DNA of 43,465 nucleotides from an uncultured Anaerostipes sp. (GTDB lineage Bacteria > Bacillota > Clostridia > Lachnospirales > Lachnospiraceae): NCBI GenBank assembly GCA_900756035.1, contig CAAEIR010000427.1:1-43465 (forward strand), given 5' to 3'. A model generated the notes under the pieces. It saw only the letters and a program-made list of their open reading frames with translations, ran no database searches and was not told the origin of the DNA. This document shows, piece after piece, positions 1 to 4,755 of the stretch (position 1 is the stretch's first letter; every line of letters begins with the position of its first letter). Position numbers and translations under genes: made by a program.

Positions 1-4
1 AAGA

Positions 5-295
5 ATGAAGAGAATTTATATCTCCGGTGCAATCACCGGAACGGATGATTACATGGAAAGATTTGCAAAGACAGAAAAAGAGTTAAAGTCACAAGGATAC
101 ATGGTCTATAATCCTGCGCGCGTAAATTCTTGTATGCCGGAAGGGACCAGCTACGAAGAATATATGAGAGTGGCGTTCCTTCTTCTGGATATGGCAGACA
201 CCATTTATATGCTAAAAGGCTGGGAAAAATCCTGCGGCGCCAATCGAGAATACGGATATGCGTTGGCAGCAGACAAAGCAATTTGGTTTGAATGA
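5..295 (+). CDS. DUF4406 / nucleoside 2-deoxyribosyltransferase-like protein
   Basis: 96 residues. The N-terminus (MKRIYISGAITGT) and the later aspartate-rich stretch followed by GANREYGYALA match the DUF4406 family, a small Rossmann-like fold related to nucleoside 2-deoxyribosyltransferases. Phages often carry it beside replication genes; its reaction is not established. The gene seems complete because the family normally starts with this MK.IYISG motif, although the ribosome binding site lies outside the window. It precedes ssb by 60 bp in the same direction, so it probably belongs to the early/middle replication operon. Confidence 0.75.
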   Translation: MKRIYISGAITGTDDYMERFAKTEKELKSQGYMVYNPARVNSCMPEGTSYEEYMRVAFLLLDMADTIYMLKGWEKSCGANREYGYALAADKAIWFE

Positions 296-355
296 AGAAA
301 TGTCGGAAATTACAAGGAAAGCGATGCAGAATGGGTAGATTTCACAGGAGGAGAG

Positions 356-676
356 ATGAATAAAGTAATATTAATGGGCAGGCTAACCAAAGATCCGGCC
401 ATTAGCTGGAACGAAGAAAACTTATGCATTGCCAGATATACGCTGGCGGTGGATCGAAGAATCAAAAAGCAGGAAGAGCAGCAGGCGGATTTTGTAAGTT
501 GCATTGTGTTTGGGAAAGGAGCGGATTTTGCAGAGAAATGGTTGAAAAAGGGAATAAAAATTGCGGTAGAAGGGAGAGTACAGACAGGAAGCTATATAAG
601 GGATGATGGAATCAAGGTATATACTACAGAGGTCGTAGTAGAAAGTCAGGAGTTTGCAGAAAGGAAAGAACAGTGA
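356..676 (+). CDS. ssb: Single-stranded DNA-binding protein
   Basis: 106 residues forming an OB fold: MNKVILMGRLTKDP at the start, then LAVDR, DFVSCIVFGKGADFAEKWLKKG and VEGRVQTGSY, the usual SSB landmarks. It should coat single-stranded phage DNA during replication or recombination. It is short: the flexible tail and the acidic DDDIPF-like tip that recruits host repair and replication proteins are missing, and the protein ends EFAERKEQ. The start is set by AGGAGGAGAG just upstream. The stop overlaps the GTG start of the next gene, so the two are translationally coupled. Confidence 0.92.
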   Translation: MNKVILMGRLTKDPAISWNEENLCIARYTLAVDRRIKKQEEQQADFVSCIVFGKGADFAEKWLKKGIKIAVEGRVQTGSYIRDDGIKVYTTEVVVESQEFAERKEQ

Positions 677-954
677 GGATAATAGAGCGAATCAGAAAAT
701 ACATACAGAAGCGAACAAACAAAGAGATGAAGATGCCGATCAGAGAAGTATATCCAAAAATGCCGGAGGCAAAGAAGCCGAGGGCAGCAGAACCGAAAGA
801 GATCACGCTTGAAATTTCCATAGAGAAAAAATCTGCAAAAAAATTACAAAGATTTCTTTATAACAGAGGAAACAATCAAAGGAAAATGAAAGGAATTCCA
901 TTAAAACGATATAGGATGATACAGAAGGCAGGCAGTAAGAGGGTAAAAAAATGA
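673..954 (+). CDS. Hypothetical basic phage protein
   Basis: 93 residues, GTG start overlapping the ssb stop codon (GTGA). Very rich in Lys and Arg, with no recognised domain; the middle (KEITLEISIEKKSAKKLQRFLYNRGNN) looks partly beta-stranded. The C-terminal codons overlap the next gene as ATGA. The tight coupling on both sides and the lack of stops support real coding, but I do not recognise the family. A nucleic-acid-binding role would be a guess from charge only. Confidence 0.6.
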   Translation: MRIIERIRKYIQKRTNKEMKMPIREVYPKMPEAKKPRAAEPKEITLEISIEKKSAKKLQRFLYNRGNNQRKMKGIPLKRYRMIQKAGSKRVKK

Positions 955-1316
955 ACTGTCAAGGCAGCAGGAGAGGGAAACGGACGCTATGGAGAAATAG
1001 CTGGGAAGATTATGACATAAGCAGAAATCGGCTGGAAGAGTTAAAAGCGTTTTGCCGACAATATAATGAAAAAAGAAGTAAAATACAAAACGGACATAAG
1101 GATAAAGAAAAATATAGGAGAGATCTGGAGCTCATGGAGCAAGCCGCCATGAAAGCGAATCCGGAAATTTATCAATATATTTTAAAAAGTGTTGCGAACA
1201 ATATACCATATGAACAAATCGAATACGATAAAGAACTGGGGAGAATTTCAGTGTCAAGGACAGTATTCTATGGATACAGAAGAAAATTTTTTAATGAATT
1301 GGATAAGGTACGATGA
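951..1316 (+). CDS. Putative phage late-gene transcription regulator (ArpU/RinA-like position)
   Basis: 121 residues, basic. The C-terminal half contains NPEIYQYILKSVANNIPYEQIEYDKELGRISVSRTVFYGYRRKFFNELDK as separate helical segments; the SRTxFYGYRRkFFxELDK ending recurs in small regulators at the end of early operons in Firmicute phages, just before the late genes. Function is inferred from this ending and from position; no helix-turn-helix can be proved by eye. The start overlaps the preceding stop (ATGA). It is the last gene before the accessory zone, consistent with control of late transcription. Confidence 0.5.
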   Translation: MNCQGSRRGKRTLWRNSWEDYDISRNRLEELKAFCRQYNEKRSKIQNGHKDKEKYRRDLELMEQAAMKANPEIYQYILKSVANNIPYEQIEYDKELGRISVSRTVFYGYRRKFFNELDKVR

Positions 1317-1340
1317 AAGGAATGATTTAGAAAAAAAGCA

Positions 1341-1369
1341 TTGACATAGTGTGTACACTATAGTATAAT
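1341..1369 (+). promoter_or_regulatory. Cassette A1 promoter with inverted-repeat operator in the spacer
   Basis: Perfect consensus promoter: TTGACA (1341-1346), 17-bp spacer, TATAAT (1364-1369). The spacer is almost entirely an inverted repeat, ATAGTGT-GT-ACACTAT (1346-1361), with 7-bp arms and a 2-bp centre. A dimeric repressor bound there would block RNA polymerase. The RHH protein encoded at the end of this operon (1727-1918) is the obvious candidate. Confidence 0.85.
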
Positions 1370-1393
1370 AAAATCAAGAAAGGAGGAAAGCCA

Positions 1394-1510
1394 ATGAAGA
1401 AAAAACAAAAGAAAAAAATTAAGAACTTCATAAAGCTGATGATTAAATTGATCTTAGCTATTAGCGCATTTCTAACATCAATAGCACAGCTTTTAGAAGC
1501 TCTTAAATAA
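1394..1510 (+). CDS. Cassette A1 microprotein, Lys-rich head plus hydrophobic helix
   Basis: 38 residues behind a strong ribosome binding site (AAAGGAGGAAAG). Residues 2-10 are KKKQKKKIK; residues 12-37 form one hydrophobic, probably membrane-associated helix (NFIKLMIKLILAISAFLTSI and onward). Cassette A2 encodes a 37-residue homologue with the same KKQKKK head at 26084-26197, which argues that this is a real gene. Such peptides could be membrane toxins, exclusion peptides or small regulators; the sequence does not decide. It is the first gene of the A1 operon, so it should be the most highly expressed. Confidence 0.75.
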   Translation: MKKKQKKKIKNFIKLMIKLILAISAFLTSIAQLLEALK

Positions 1511-1512
1511 AG

Positions 1513-1538
1513 AGGATGGGAGATATTTCTCCCTTCCT
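1513..1538 (+). promoter_or_regulatory. RNA hairpin after the A1 microprotein gene
   Basis: GGGAGA-TATT-TCTCCC with an outer AGGA/TCCT extension across one mismatch. It starts right after the microprotein stop codon and has no T-tract, so it is more likely an attenuator or mRNA stabiliser/processing site than a full terminator. The same GGGAGA/TCTCCC stem occurs at the equivalent place in cassette A2 (26205-26224). Confidence 0.7.
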
Positions 1539-1575
1539 TATAACAGATAGTATAACACATTGGCGAGAAGAAAAA

Positions 1576-1737
1576 ATGAAAAAAGTAACTTTTTATGATT
1601 TATTTTTAGTGTTCGCATTAATTTTAAATGTTGGAACAAAGAACATCTACACCAGTCTTATGCTCTTATTTGCTGGATTATTGGAGCTGGTAGATGTAAT
1701 TCCGAAGCTTGTGAGGTTTTTTAAAGATGGAAAGTAA
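1576..1737 (+). CDS. Cassette A1 small membrane protein
   Basis: 53 residues with two short hydrophobic stretches: about 6-19 (FYDLFLVFALILNV) and about 25-41 (IYTSLMLLFAGLLELVD). The tail is basic. I recognise no family. The start ATG at 1576 follows GGCGAGAAG; an in-frame upstream ATG at 1516 is less likely because it lies inside the conserved hairpin. The last 11 bases overlap the start of the RHH gene in another frame, which suggests translational coupling. Cassette A2 has a two-part hydrophobic protein in the same position. Confidence 0.65.
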   Translation: MKKVTFYDLFLVFALILNVGTKNIYTSLMLLFAGLLELVDVIPKLVRFFKDGK

Positions 1738-1918
1738 AGCGAATGCGCAGACAAAGGCAAGTGCGAAGTGGAATAAAAAGGCTGGCTATGTTGCAAAGAG
1801 TTATAAACTAAAAAAGGAGGTTGTGGAGAAATTTTCCGAAGCTTGCAAGAATGCGGGAGTAAGTCAGGCAGGACAGCTTACAAAAATGATGCAGGAGTTT
1901 ATCGAAAAAAATAAGTAA
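1727..1918 (+). CDS. Ribbon-helix-helix repressor of cassette A1
   Basis: 63 residues. After a polar N-terminal arm (MESKANAQTKASAKWNKKAG) comes a beta strand (YVAKSYKLKK) and two helices separated by a turn (EVVEKFSEACKNAGVS, QAGQLTKMMQEFIEKN). This is the layout of Arc/CopG-type RHH proteins, which bind inverted repeats as dimers. The start is set by AAAGATGG; the gene overlaps the membrane protein gene by 11 bp. It probably represses its own operon through the 1346-1361 operator. This is inferred from architecture and from the three sister cassettes, not from a direct match. Confidence 0.75.
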   Translation: MESKANAQTKASAKWNKKAGYVAKSYKLKKEVVEKFSEACKNAGVSQAGQLTKMMQEFIEKNK

Positions 1919-1923
1919 AGAAC

Positions 1924-2027
1924 CTGTCAAGTTCGAAAGATTAAAAATGTACAAAACGGACCAACGTTTGTGATATCGTGATAGTAGAAGGTATGAAAAC
2001 ACCGGAAACTATCACGATTTTTTTGTG
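1924..2027 (+). repeat. R repeat, copy 1 (R1)
   Basis: About 104 bp, nearly identical to R2 (3635-3738) and R3 (4344-4447). Common elements in order: CTGTCAAG, TTAAAAATGTACAAAACGG, a small inverted repeat AAACG-GACCAA-CGTTT, then an 11-bp stem terminator. R1 separates cassette A1 from cassette B1. It lacks the upstream 27-bp extension that R2 and R3 share. Confidence 0.9.
1975..2024 (+). terminator. Intrinsic terminator inside R1
   Basis: ATCGTGATAGT (1975-1985) pairs perfectly with ACTATCACGAT (2008-2018), followed by seven T. The loop contains AGAA...GGAA facing segments that could form tandem G-A pairs, and an inner GGT/ACC helix. Confidence 0.85.
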
Positions 2028-2087
2028 CCAGAAAGGAGGAACACAACTTAAAATTCCATAGGCAGGGTGGAAAAAATGAAAAGTCTC

Positions 2088-2116
2088 TTGACTTTTGGTC
2101 GACCATAAGTTATAAT
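2088..2116 (+). promoter_or_regulatory. Cassette B1 promoter with palindromic operator in the spacer
   Basis: TTGACT (2088-2093), 17-bp spacer, TATAAT (2111-2116). The spacer holds ACTTTTGGTCGACCATAAGT (2091-2110), a 20-bp palindrome with one symmetric mismatch; the central 10 bp TGGTCGACCA are perfectly symmetric. The sister promoter of B2 is identical except that the core is TGGATATCCA. Confidence 0.85.
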
Positions 2117-2178
2117 AAGATTACAGTTAAGGAAGGACTTAACAAGTAAGGCAGGCAAGAAGCCGGAAAGGAGAACTT

Positions 2179-2334
2179 ATGGTAGATATGGGAATGACAG
2201 ATAAACAGTTTAATGGTTTTGTGAGATTTGTATTAGATGATATTACAGAAGTTTTAGAAGAACTTGAAGAAAGCAAAGCTAAAGAAAAACTTGAAAAAGT
2301 GGCTGAAAATCTTCAAAAAACATTAGAAGATTAA
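2179..2334 (+). CDS. Cassette B1 microprotein (acidic, helical)
   Basis: 51 residues, acidic, starting MVDMGMTDKQFNGF and continuing as a long charged helix rich in Glu and Leu. The ribosome binding site GAAAGGAGAAC lies just upstream. The B2 cassette encodes a 39-residue relative that shares the GMT(D/N)(K/E)QFN N-terminus, which supports coding in both. No known domain; it does not look membrane-inserted, unlike the A-type microproteins. It might bind the downstream RHH protein or a host target, but the sequence gives no proof of either. Confidence 0.75.
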   Translation: MVDMGMTDKQFNGFVRFVLDDITEVLEELEESKAKEKLEKVAENLQKTLED

Positions 2335-2336
2335 AA

Positions 2337-2439
2337 GGCTCTGCTTAATAAATAAGCAAAGCCGAACTAAAAAAACAGGCGGTACTTGCCACCGCCTATA
2401 CCCAAATAAAACATAGCATAGATTTGGGATAAAGGCAAG
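2337..2439 (+). ncRNA. Structured mRNA leader with probable pseudoknot before the B1 RHH gene
   Basis: Three elements follow the microprotein stop. First, a GGCT/AGCC plus GCTTA/TAAGC hairpin (2337-2363). Second, AGGCGGT-acttgcc-ACCGCCT (2377-2397). Third, CCCAAAT/ATTTGGG (2401-2428). The loop CTTGCC of the second hairpin is complementary to GGCAAG (2434-2439), which lies just before the RHH start and includes part of its likely ribosome binding site. The same set, including the loop complementarity, is present in B2 (4034-4098). Confidence 0.65.
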
Positions 2440-2447
2440 GTCAAGAG

Positions 2448-2636
2448 GTGATTCAAGTAGAAAAAGAAAAAAAGATGGGTAGACCGACAGATAATCCAAG
2501 AACGAAAAAAATAGGCTTTAGAATGTCAGAAAAAGAAATCGAAGATATTCAAAAGTGTGCAGATGCATTAAATACACAACGTGTGAATGCAGTCGTTGAG
2601 GGAATAAAGCTGCTCAAAAAAAAATTAAATATTTAA
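2448..2636 (+). CDS. Ribbon-helix-helix repressor of cassette B1
   Basis: 62 residues if started at GTG 2448, 53 if started at ATG 2475 (MGRPTDNPRTKKIGFRMSEKE). The GRP-N arm, a strand (KKIGFRMSEK), helix EIEDIQKCADALN, turn, and helix RVNAVVEGIKLLKK match CopG/Arc RHH proteins. The first 13 codons are identical to those of the B2 homologue while the rest is divergent, so DNA specificity has probably been exchanged or diverged. Likely represses the B1 promoter through TGGTCGACCA. Start choice is uncertain: GTG has AAGG seven bases upstream; MGRP is the common family N-terminus. Confidence 0.8.
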   Translation: MIQVEKEKKMGRPTDNPRTKKIGFRMSEKEIEDIQKCADALNTQRVNAVVEGIKLLKKKLNI

Positions 2637-2640
2637 AAAA

Positions 2641-2728
2641 GAGTAATCGACCACCTACCAAGTAAACCGATTACTCAACAACAAGGAAATAAGTATTACT
2701 CATTTCAAGAGTATTTTAACTTATTTCC
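2641..2728 (+). promoter_or_regulatory. Paired hairpins in the antirepressor leader
   Basis: GAGTAATCG (2641-2649) pairs with CGATTACTC (2668-2676). Downstream GGAAATAAGT (2685-2694) pairs with ACTTATTTCC (2719-2728), enclosing a nested TACTC/GAGTA stem. GAGTAAT could also pair with the later ATTACTC at 2695-2701, so alternative folds are possible. No T-tract follows, so this is not a simple terminator. Confidence 0.55.
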
Positions 2729-2762
2729 AGAAAAAAATCAAATATATTGGAGGTAATTTAAA

Positions 2763-3518
2763 ATGAACGAATTAACAGTAATTGAAAATGAATTAGTACC
2801 AGTATACGAAACGGGTACAGGCGAAAAGGTTGTTTATGGTTCGGAGTTACATACAGCATTAGGTGCACCAAGTGTTTATCGTGAATGGGTAAAACGGAGA
2901 ATATCAGATATCGATGCTATTGAAGATGAAGATTTTCAAGGTGTAGAAATTTCTACACCTTCTGGCCAGACAAAGAAAGATTATATTGTTAAGTTGGATA
3001 CCGCCAAAGAAATGGCAATGTTGGAACGTAATGAAAAGGGTAAACAGGTACGCCGCTATTTTATTCAAATAGAGAAGAAATATAAAGAGAAACAACATCA
3101 ACTTGCGGATTTATCAGACTTATCGGTAGAACTTCAGGCAATTATCATGCACGATAAGAAAATACAGCAGGTAGAAAACAAGGTGGAGTCTATCAAACAG
3201 GATTTGCAAGATTTTAAGATGGATATGCCGATTCTTGGAATTGAGATGGATAAAATCACTTCGGCGGTTAATAAGAAGGTTATTAAATGCCTAGGCGGTA
3301 AAAAGAGCAATGCGTATAATGATCGTTCACTCCGTAGCAAGGTATATAGTGACGTATATCGGGAATTGAAGCGGCAGTTTGATGTAACTACATATAAAGC
3401 AATAAAGAGAAATCAGTGCGACTTAGCCATGCAAGTGATTGAATGCTATGAACTTCCACATATTCTTGCGGAACGGATAAAAGATTGCAATGATCAGATG
3501 AATATGGAGGTGGCTTAA
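2763..3518 (+). CDS. AntA/AntB-type antirepressor with ORF6C C-terminal domain
   Basis: 251 residues. The N-terminal part (about 14-105: GEKVVYGSELHTALGAPSVYREWVKRRI, later YIVKLDTAKEMAMLERNEKGKQVRRYFIQIE as separate segments) is the AntA/AntB antirepressor domain. The C-terminal part (about 180-245: DRSLRSKVYSDVYRELKRQFDVTTYKAIKRN and following) is a phage ORF6C domain. These proteins counter phage repressors or bind DNA. Start set by TTGGAGGTAATTTAAA. It lies between cassette B1 and repeat R2, far from the usual lysogeny region, so it may act on the RHH circuits beside it; that is inference. Confidence 0.88.
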   Translation: MNELTVIENELVPVYETGTGEKVVYGSELHTALGAPSVYREWVKRRISDIDAIEDEDFQGVEISTPSGQTKKDYIVKLDTAKEMAMLERNEKGKQVRRYFIQIEKKYKEKQHQLADLSDLSVELQAIIMHDKKIQQVENKVESIKQDLQDFKMDMPILGIEMDKITSAVNKKVIKCLGGKKSNAYNDRSLRSKVYSDVYRELKRQFDVTTYKAIKRNQCDLAMQVIECYELPHILAERIKDCNDQMNMEVA

Positions 3519-3520
3519 GA

Positions 3521-3625
3521 TGAGTTATAAAGAAATTACATGCAAGATGATTTCCGAGATACAAAATGAGAGGATGTTAAAAAGAATTTATAGATTTGTG
3601 GCGTATATTTATGTTAGAATCTAAG
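3521..3625 (+). CDS. Small protein following the antirepressor
   Basis: 34 residues, ATG two bases after the antirepressor stop, with GGAGGTGGCTTAAG as ribosome binding site inside that gene. Sequence is basic and helical (IQNERMLKRIYRFVAYIYVRI at the end, given in part). No known family. Its final 27 bases (3598-3624) are repeated exactly after the B2 RHH gene at 4307-4333, where they are not preceded by the rest of the gene. That makes this gene the original and the second copy a duplication scar. Confidence 0.6.
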
Positions 3626-3738
3626 AGTTTTGATTTGTCAAGCTAGAAACATTAAAAATGTACAAAACGGACCAACGTTTGCGATATCGTGATAGTAGAA
3701 GGTGTGGAAATACCGGAAACTATCACGATTTTTTTGTG
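3598..3738 (+). repeat. R repeat, copy 2 (R2), long form
   Basis: R core at 3635-3738 preceded by GTGGCGTATATTTATGTTAG and following bases, which also precede R3. Distance from R2 to R3 is 709 bp along the whole length, so 3598-4306 is one unit of a tandem arrangement whose second copy is cut off at the holin. Flanks cassette B2 on its left. Confidence 0.9.
3686..3735 (+). terminator. Intrinsic terminator inside R2
   Basis: ATCGTGATAGT (3686-3696) and ACTATCACGAT (3719-3729) followed by seven T. The inner helix is GGTGT/ATACC here, versus GGTAT/ATACC in R3, so pairing is kept through a G-U pair. Confidence 0.85.
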
Positions 3739-3799
3739 CAGGAAAGGAGGAACAAAACTTAAAATTCCATAGGTAGGGTGGGAAATATTGAAAAACCTC

Positions 3800-3828
3800 T
3801 TGACTTTTGGATATCCATAAGTTATAAT
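3800..3828 (+). promoter_or_regulatory. Cassette B2 promoter with palindromic operator in the spacer
   Basis: TTGACT (3800-3805), 17-bp spacer, TATAAT (3823-3828). Operator ACTTTTGGATATCCATAAGT (3803-3822) has a perfect 10-bp core TGGATATCCA. Compared with B1 only the central four bases differ (ATAT for TCGA), and symmetry is kept. Confidence 0.85.
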
Positions 3829-3890
3829 AAGATTACAGTTAAGGAAGAACTTAACAAGTAAGGCAGGCAAGGAGCCGGAAAGGAGACAAA

Positions 3891-4010
3891 ATGGACGAGG
3901 GAATGACAAACGAACAGTTCAACACAATCCTCAAGATGATAGTAGAAATCATAAAGGCAAGCGAAAACAAAGAGGATGCAGTAAAAAAAATAGAAGCTCT
4001 GATGAAATAA
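3891..4010 (+). CDS. Cassette B2 microprotein
   Basis: 39 residues, ATG after GGAAAGGAGACAAA. It starts MDEGMTNEQFNTILKMIVEI and is homologous to the B1 microprotein at the N-terminus but shorter and less acidic. Predicted as one or two amphipathic helices, no signal peptide. The stop codon lies inside a hairpin (3992-4021), the same arrangement as in the other cassettes. Function unknown. Confidence 0.75.
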   Translation: MDEGMTNEQFNTILKMIVEIIKASENKEDAVKKIEALMK

Positions 4011-4098
4011 TCAGAACTTCTAAAACCAAAAACACAGGCGGTACTTGCCACCGCCTGTACCCAAATAAAACATAGCACAGATTTGGGATAAAGGCAAG
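3992..4098 (+). ncRNA. Structured mRNA leader with probable pseudoknot before the B2 RHH gene
   Basis: Hairpin AGAAG-c-TCTGAT / ATCAGA-a-CTTCT (3992-4021), then ACAGGCGGT-acttgcc-ACCGCCTGT (4034-4058, nine pairs), then CCCAAAT/ATTTGGG (4060-4087), then GGCAAG (4093-4098), which is complementary to the CTTGCC loop. Strongly conserved with B1, although the flanking coding sequences are not. Confidence 0.65.
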
Positions 4099-4106
4099 GT
4101 CAAGAG

Positions 4107-4301
4107 GTGATTCAAGTAGAAAAAGAAAAAAAGATGGGTAGACCTTATACGGCAGGCAGTCCTAAAACTAATAACTATAGAATTCGCATGACAGACGAAG
4201 AGTTGAGAAAACTAGAGTTATGCTGTGAGAGGACAGGGCTTTCTAAAGCCGATGTTATACGACTTGGAATTGATAAGGTTTACATGGAAACAGAAGAATA
4301 A
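4107..4301 (+). CDS. Ribbon-helix-helix repressor of cassette B2
   Basis: 64 residues from GTG 4107, or 55 from ATG 4134 (MGRPYTAGSPKTNNYRIRMTD). After the GRP arm come the strand NNYRIRMTDE and helices ELRKLELCCERTG and SKADVIRLGIDKVYME, an RHH fold. The first 13 residues equal those of the B1 protein; the DNA-contacting strand differs (NNYRIRM against KKIGFRM), in step with the change of operator core. Probably represses 3800-3828. Downstream are five bases and then the duplicated segment leading into R3. Confidence 0.82.
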   Translation: MIQVEKEKKMGRPYTAGSPKTNNYRIRMTDEELRKLELCCERTGLSKADVIRLGIDKVYMETEE

Positions 4302-4306
4302 AAAAT

Positions 4307-4447
4307 GTGGCGTATATTTATGTTAGAATCTAAAGGTTTTGATCTGTCAAGCTGGAAACATTAAAAATGTACAAAACGGACCAACGTTTGTGATATCGTG
4401 ATAGTAGAAGGTATGAAAATACCGGAAACTACCACGATTTTTTTATA
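4307..4447 (+). repeat. R repeat, copy 3 (R3), long form
   Basis: Matches 3598-3738 with few differences, up to the T-tract, after which the sequence diverges into the holin leader. A weak promoter-like pair TTGATC (4339-4344), 17 bp, TAAAAA (4362-4367) lies at its head; if active it would yield a short RNA ending at the terminator. Forms the boundary between the accessory zone and the late operon. Confidence 0.88.
4395..4444 (+). terminator. Terminator inside R3, directly upstream of the holin gene
   Basis: ATCGTGATAGT (4395-4405) against ACTACCACGAT (4428-4438) with one mismatch, an inner GGTAT-GAAA-ATACC hairpin, then seven T. Only 17 bp separate the T-tract from the holin start codon, which is too little for a promoter. 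Confidence 0.82.
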
Positions 4448-4461
4448 TTTAGGAGGGTGTT

Positions 4462-4734
4462 ATGGAACAAATTGTAGAGTATATCAAACCGGAACTGTTG
4501 GTATTAATTCCGGCATTATATTTTTTAGGGCAGTCAATCAAAAAGTCTGAAACTGTACCGAACAAATATATTCCGATGGTGATTAATGTATTGGGCATTG
4601 CTTTAGCATTGCTATATGTATTTGGAGCCGAAGGAATGAACGCCGCAGCACTGTTTACGGCAATTATTCAGGGGGTTTTAGCAGCGGGAGCAGCAGTGAA
4701 CTATAACGAAGTAAAGAAACAATCAGAGAAATAA
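4462..4734 (+). CDS. Phage holin (Phage_holin_5 / A118-like)
   Basis: 90 residues. The N-terminus EQIVEYIKPELLVLIPALYFLG forms the first membrane segment; further hydrophobic stretches at about 36-54 (IPMVINVLGIALALLYVFG) and 58-78 (AALFTAIIQGVLAAGAAV), then a charged tail (NEVKKQSEK). This matches the three-segment holins of Firmicute siphoviruses, which make membrane holes that release endolysin. Start set by TAGGAGGGTGTT. First gene of the late transcription unit and 21 bp before the endolysin gene. Confidence 0.88.
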   Translation: MEQIVEYIKPELLVLIPALYFLGQSIKKSETVPNKYIPMVINVLGIALALLYVFGAEGMNAAALFTAIIQGVLAAGAAVNYNEVKKQSEK

Positions 4735-4755
4735 AGCTGATAGGAAGGAGAAGCG

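Noticed and set aside
2030..2045. Strong ribosome binding site GAAAGGAGGAACA after R1 (and after R2) with no gene behind it
   Set aside because: No ORF with a usable start follows; possibly the remnant of a gene displaced by cassette insertion, but there is nothing to annotate.
2076..2108. Ten-codon ORF (MKSLLTFGRP) overlapping the B1 promoter, with a TTG-started counterpart at B2
   Set aside because: The codons coincide with the -35 element and the operator, which explain the conservation; start codons differ (ATG versus TTG) and upstream ribosome binding is weak.
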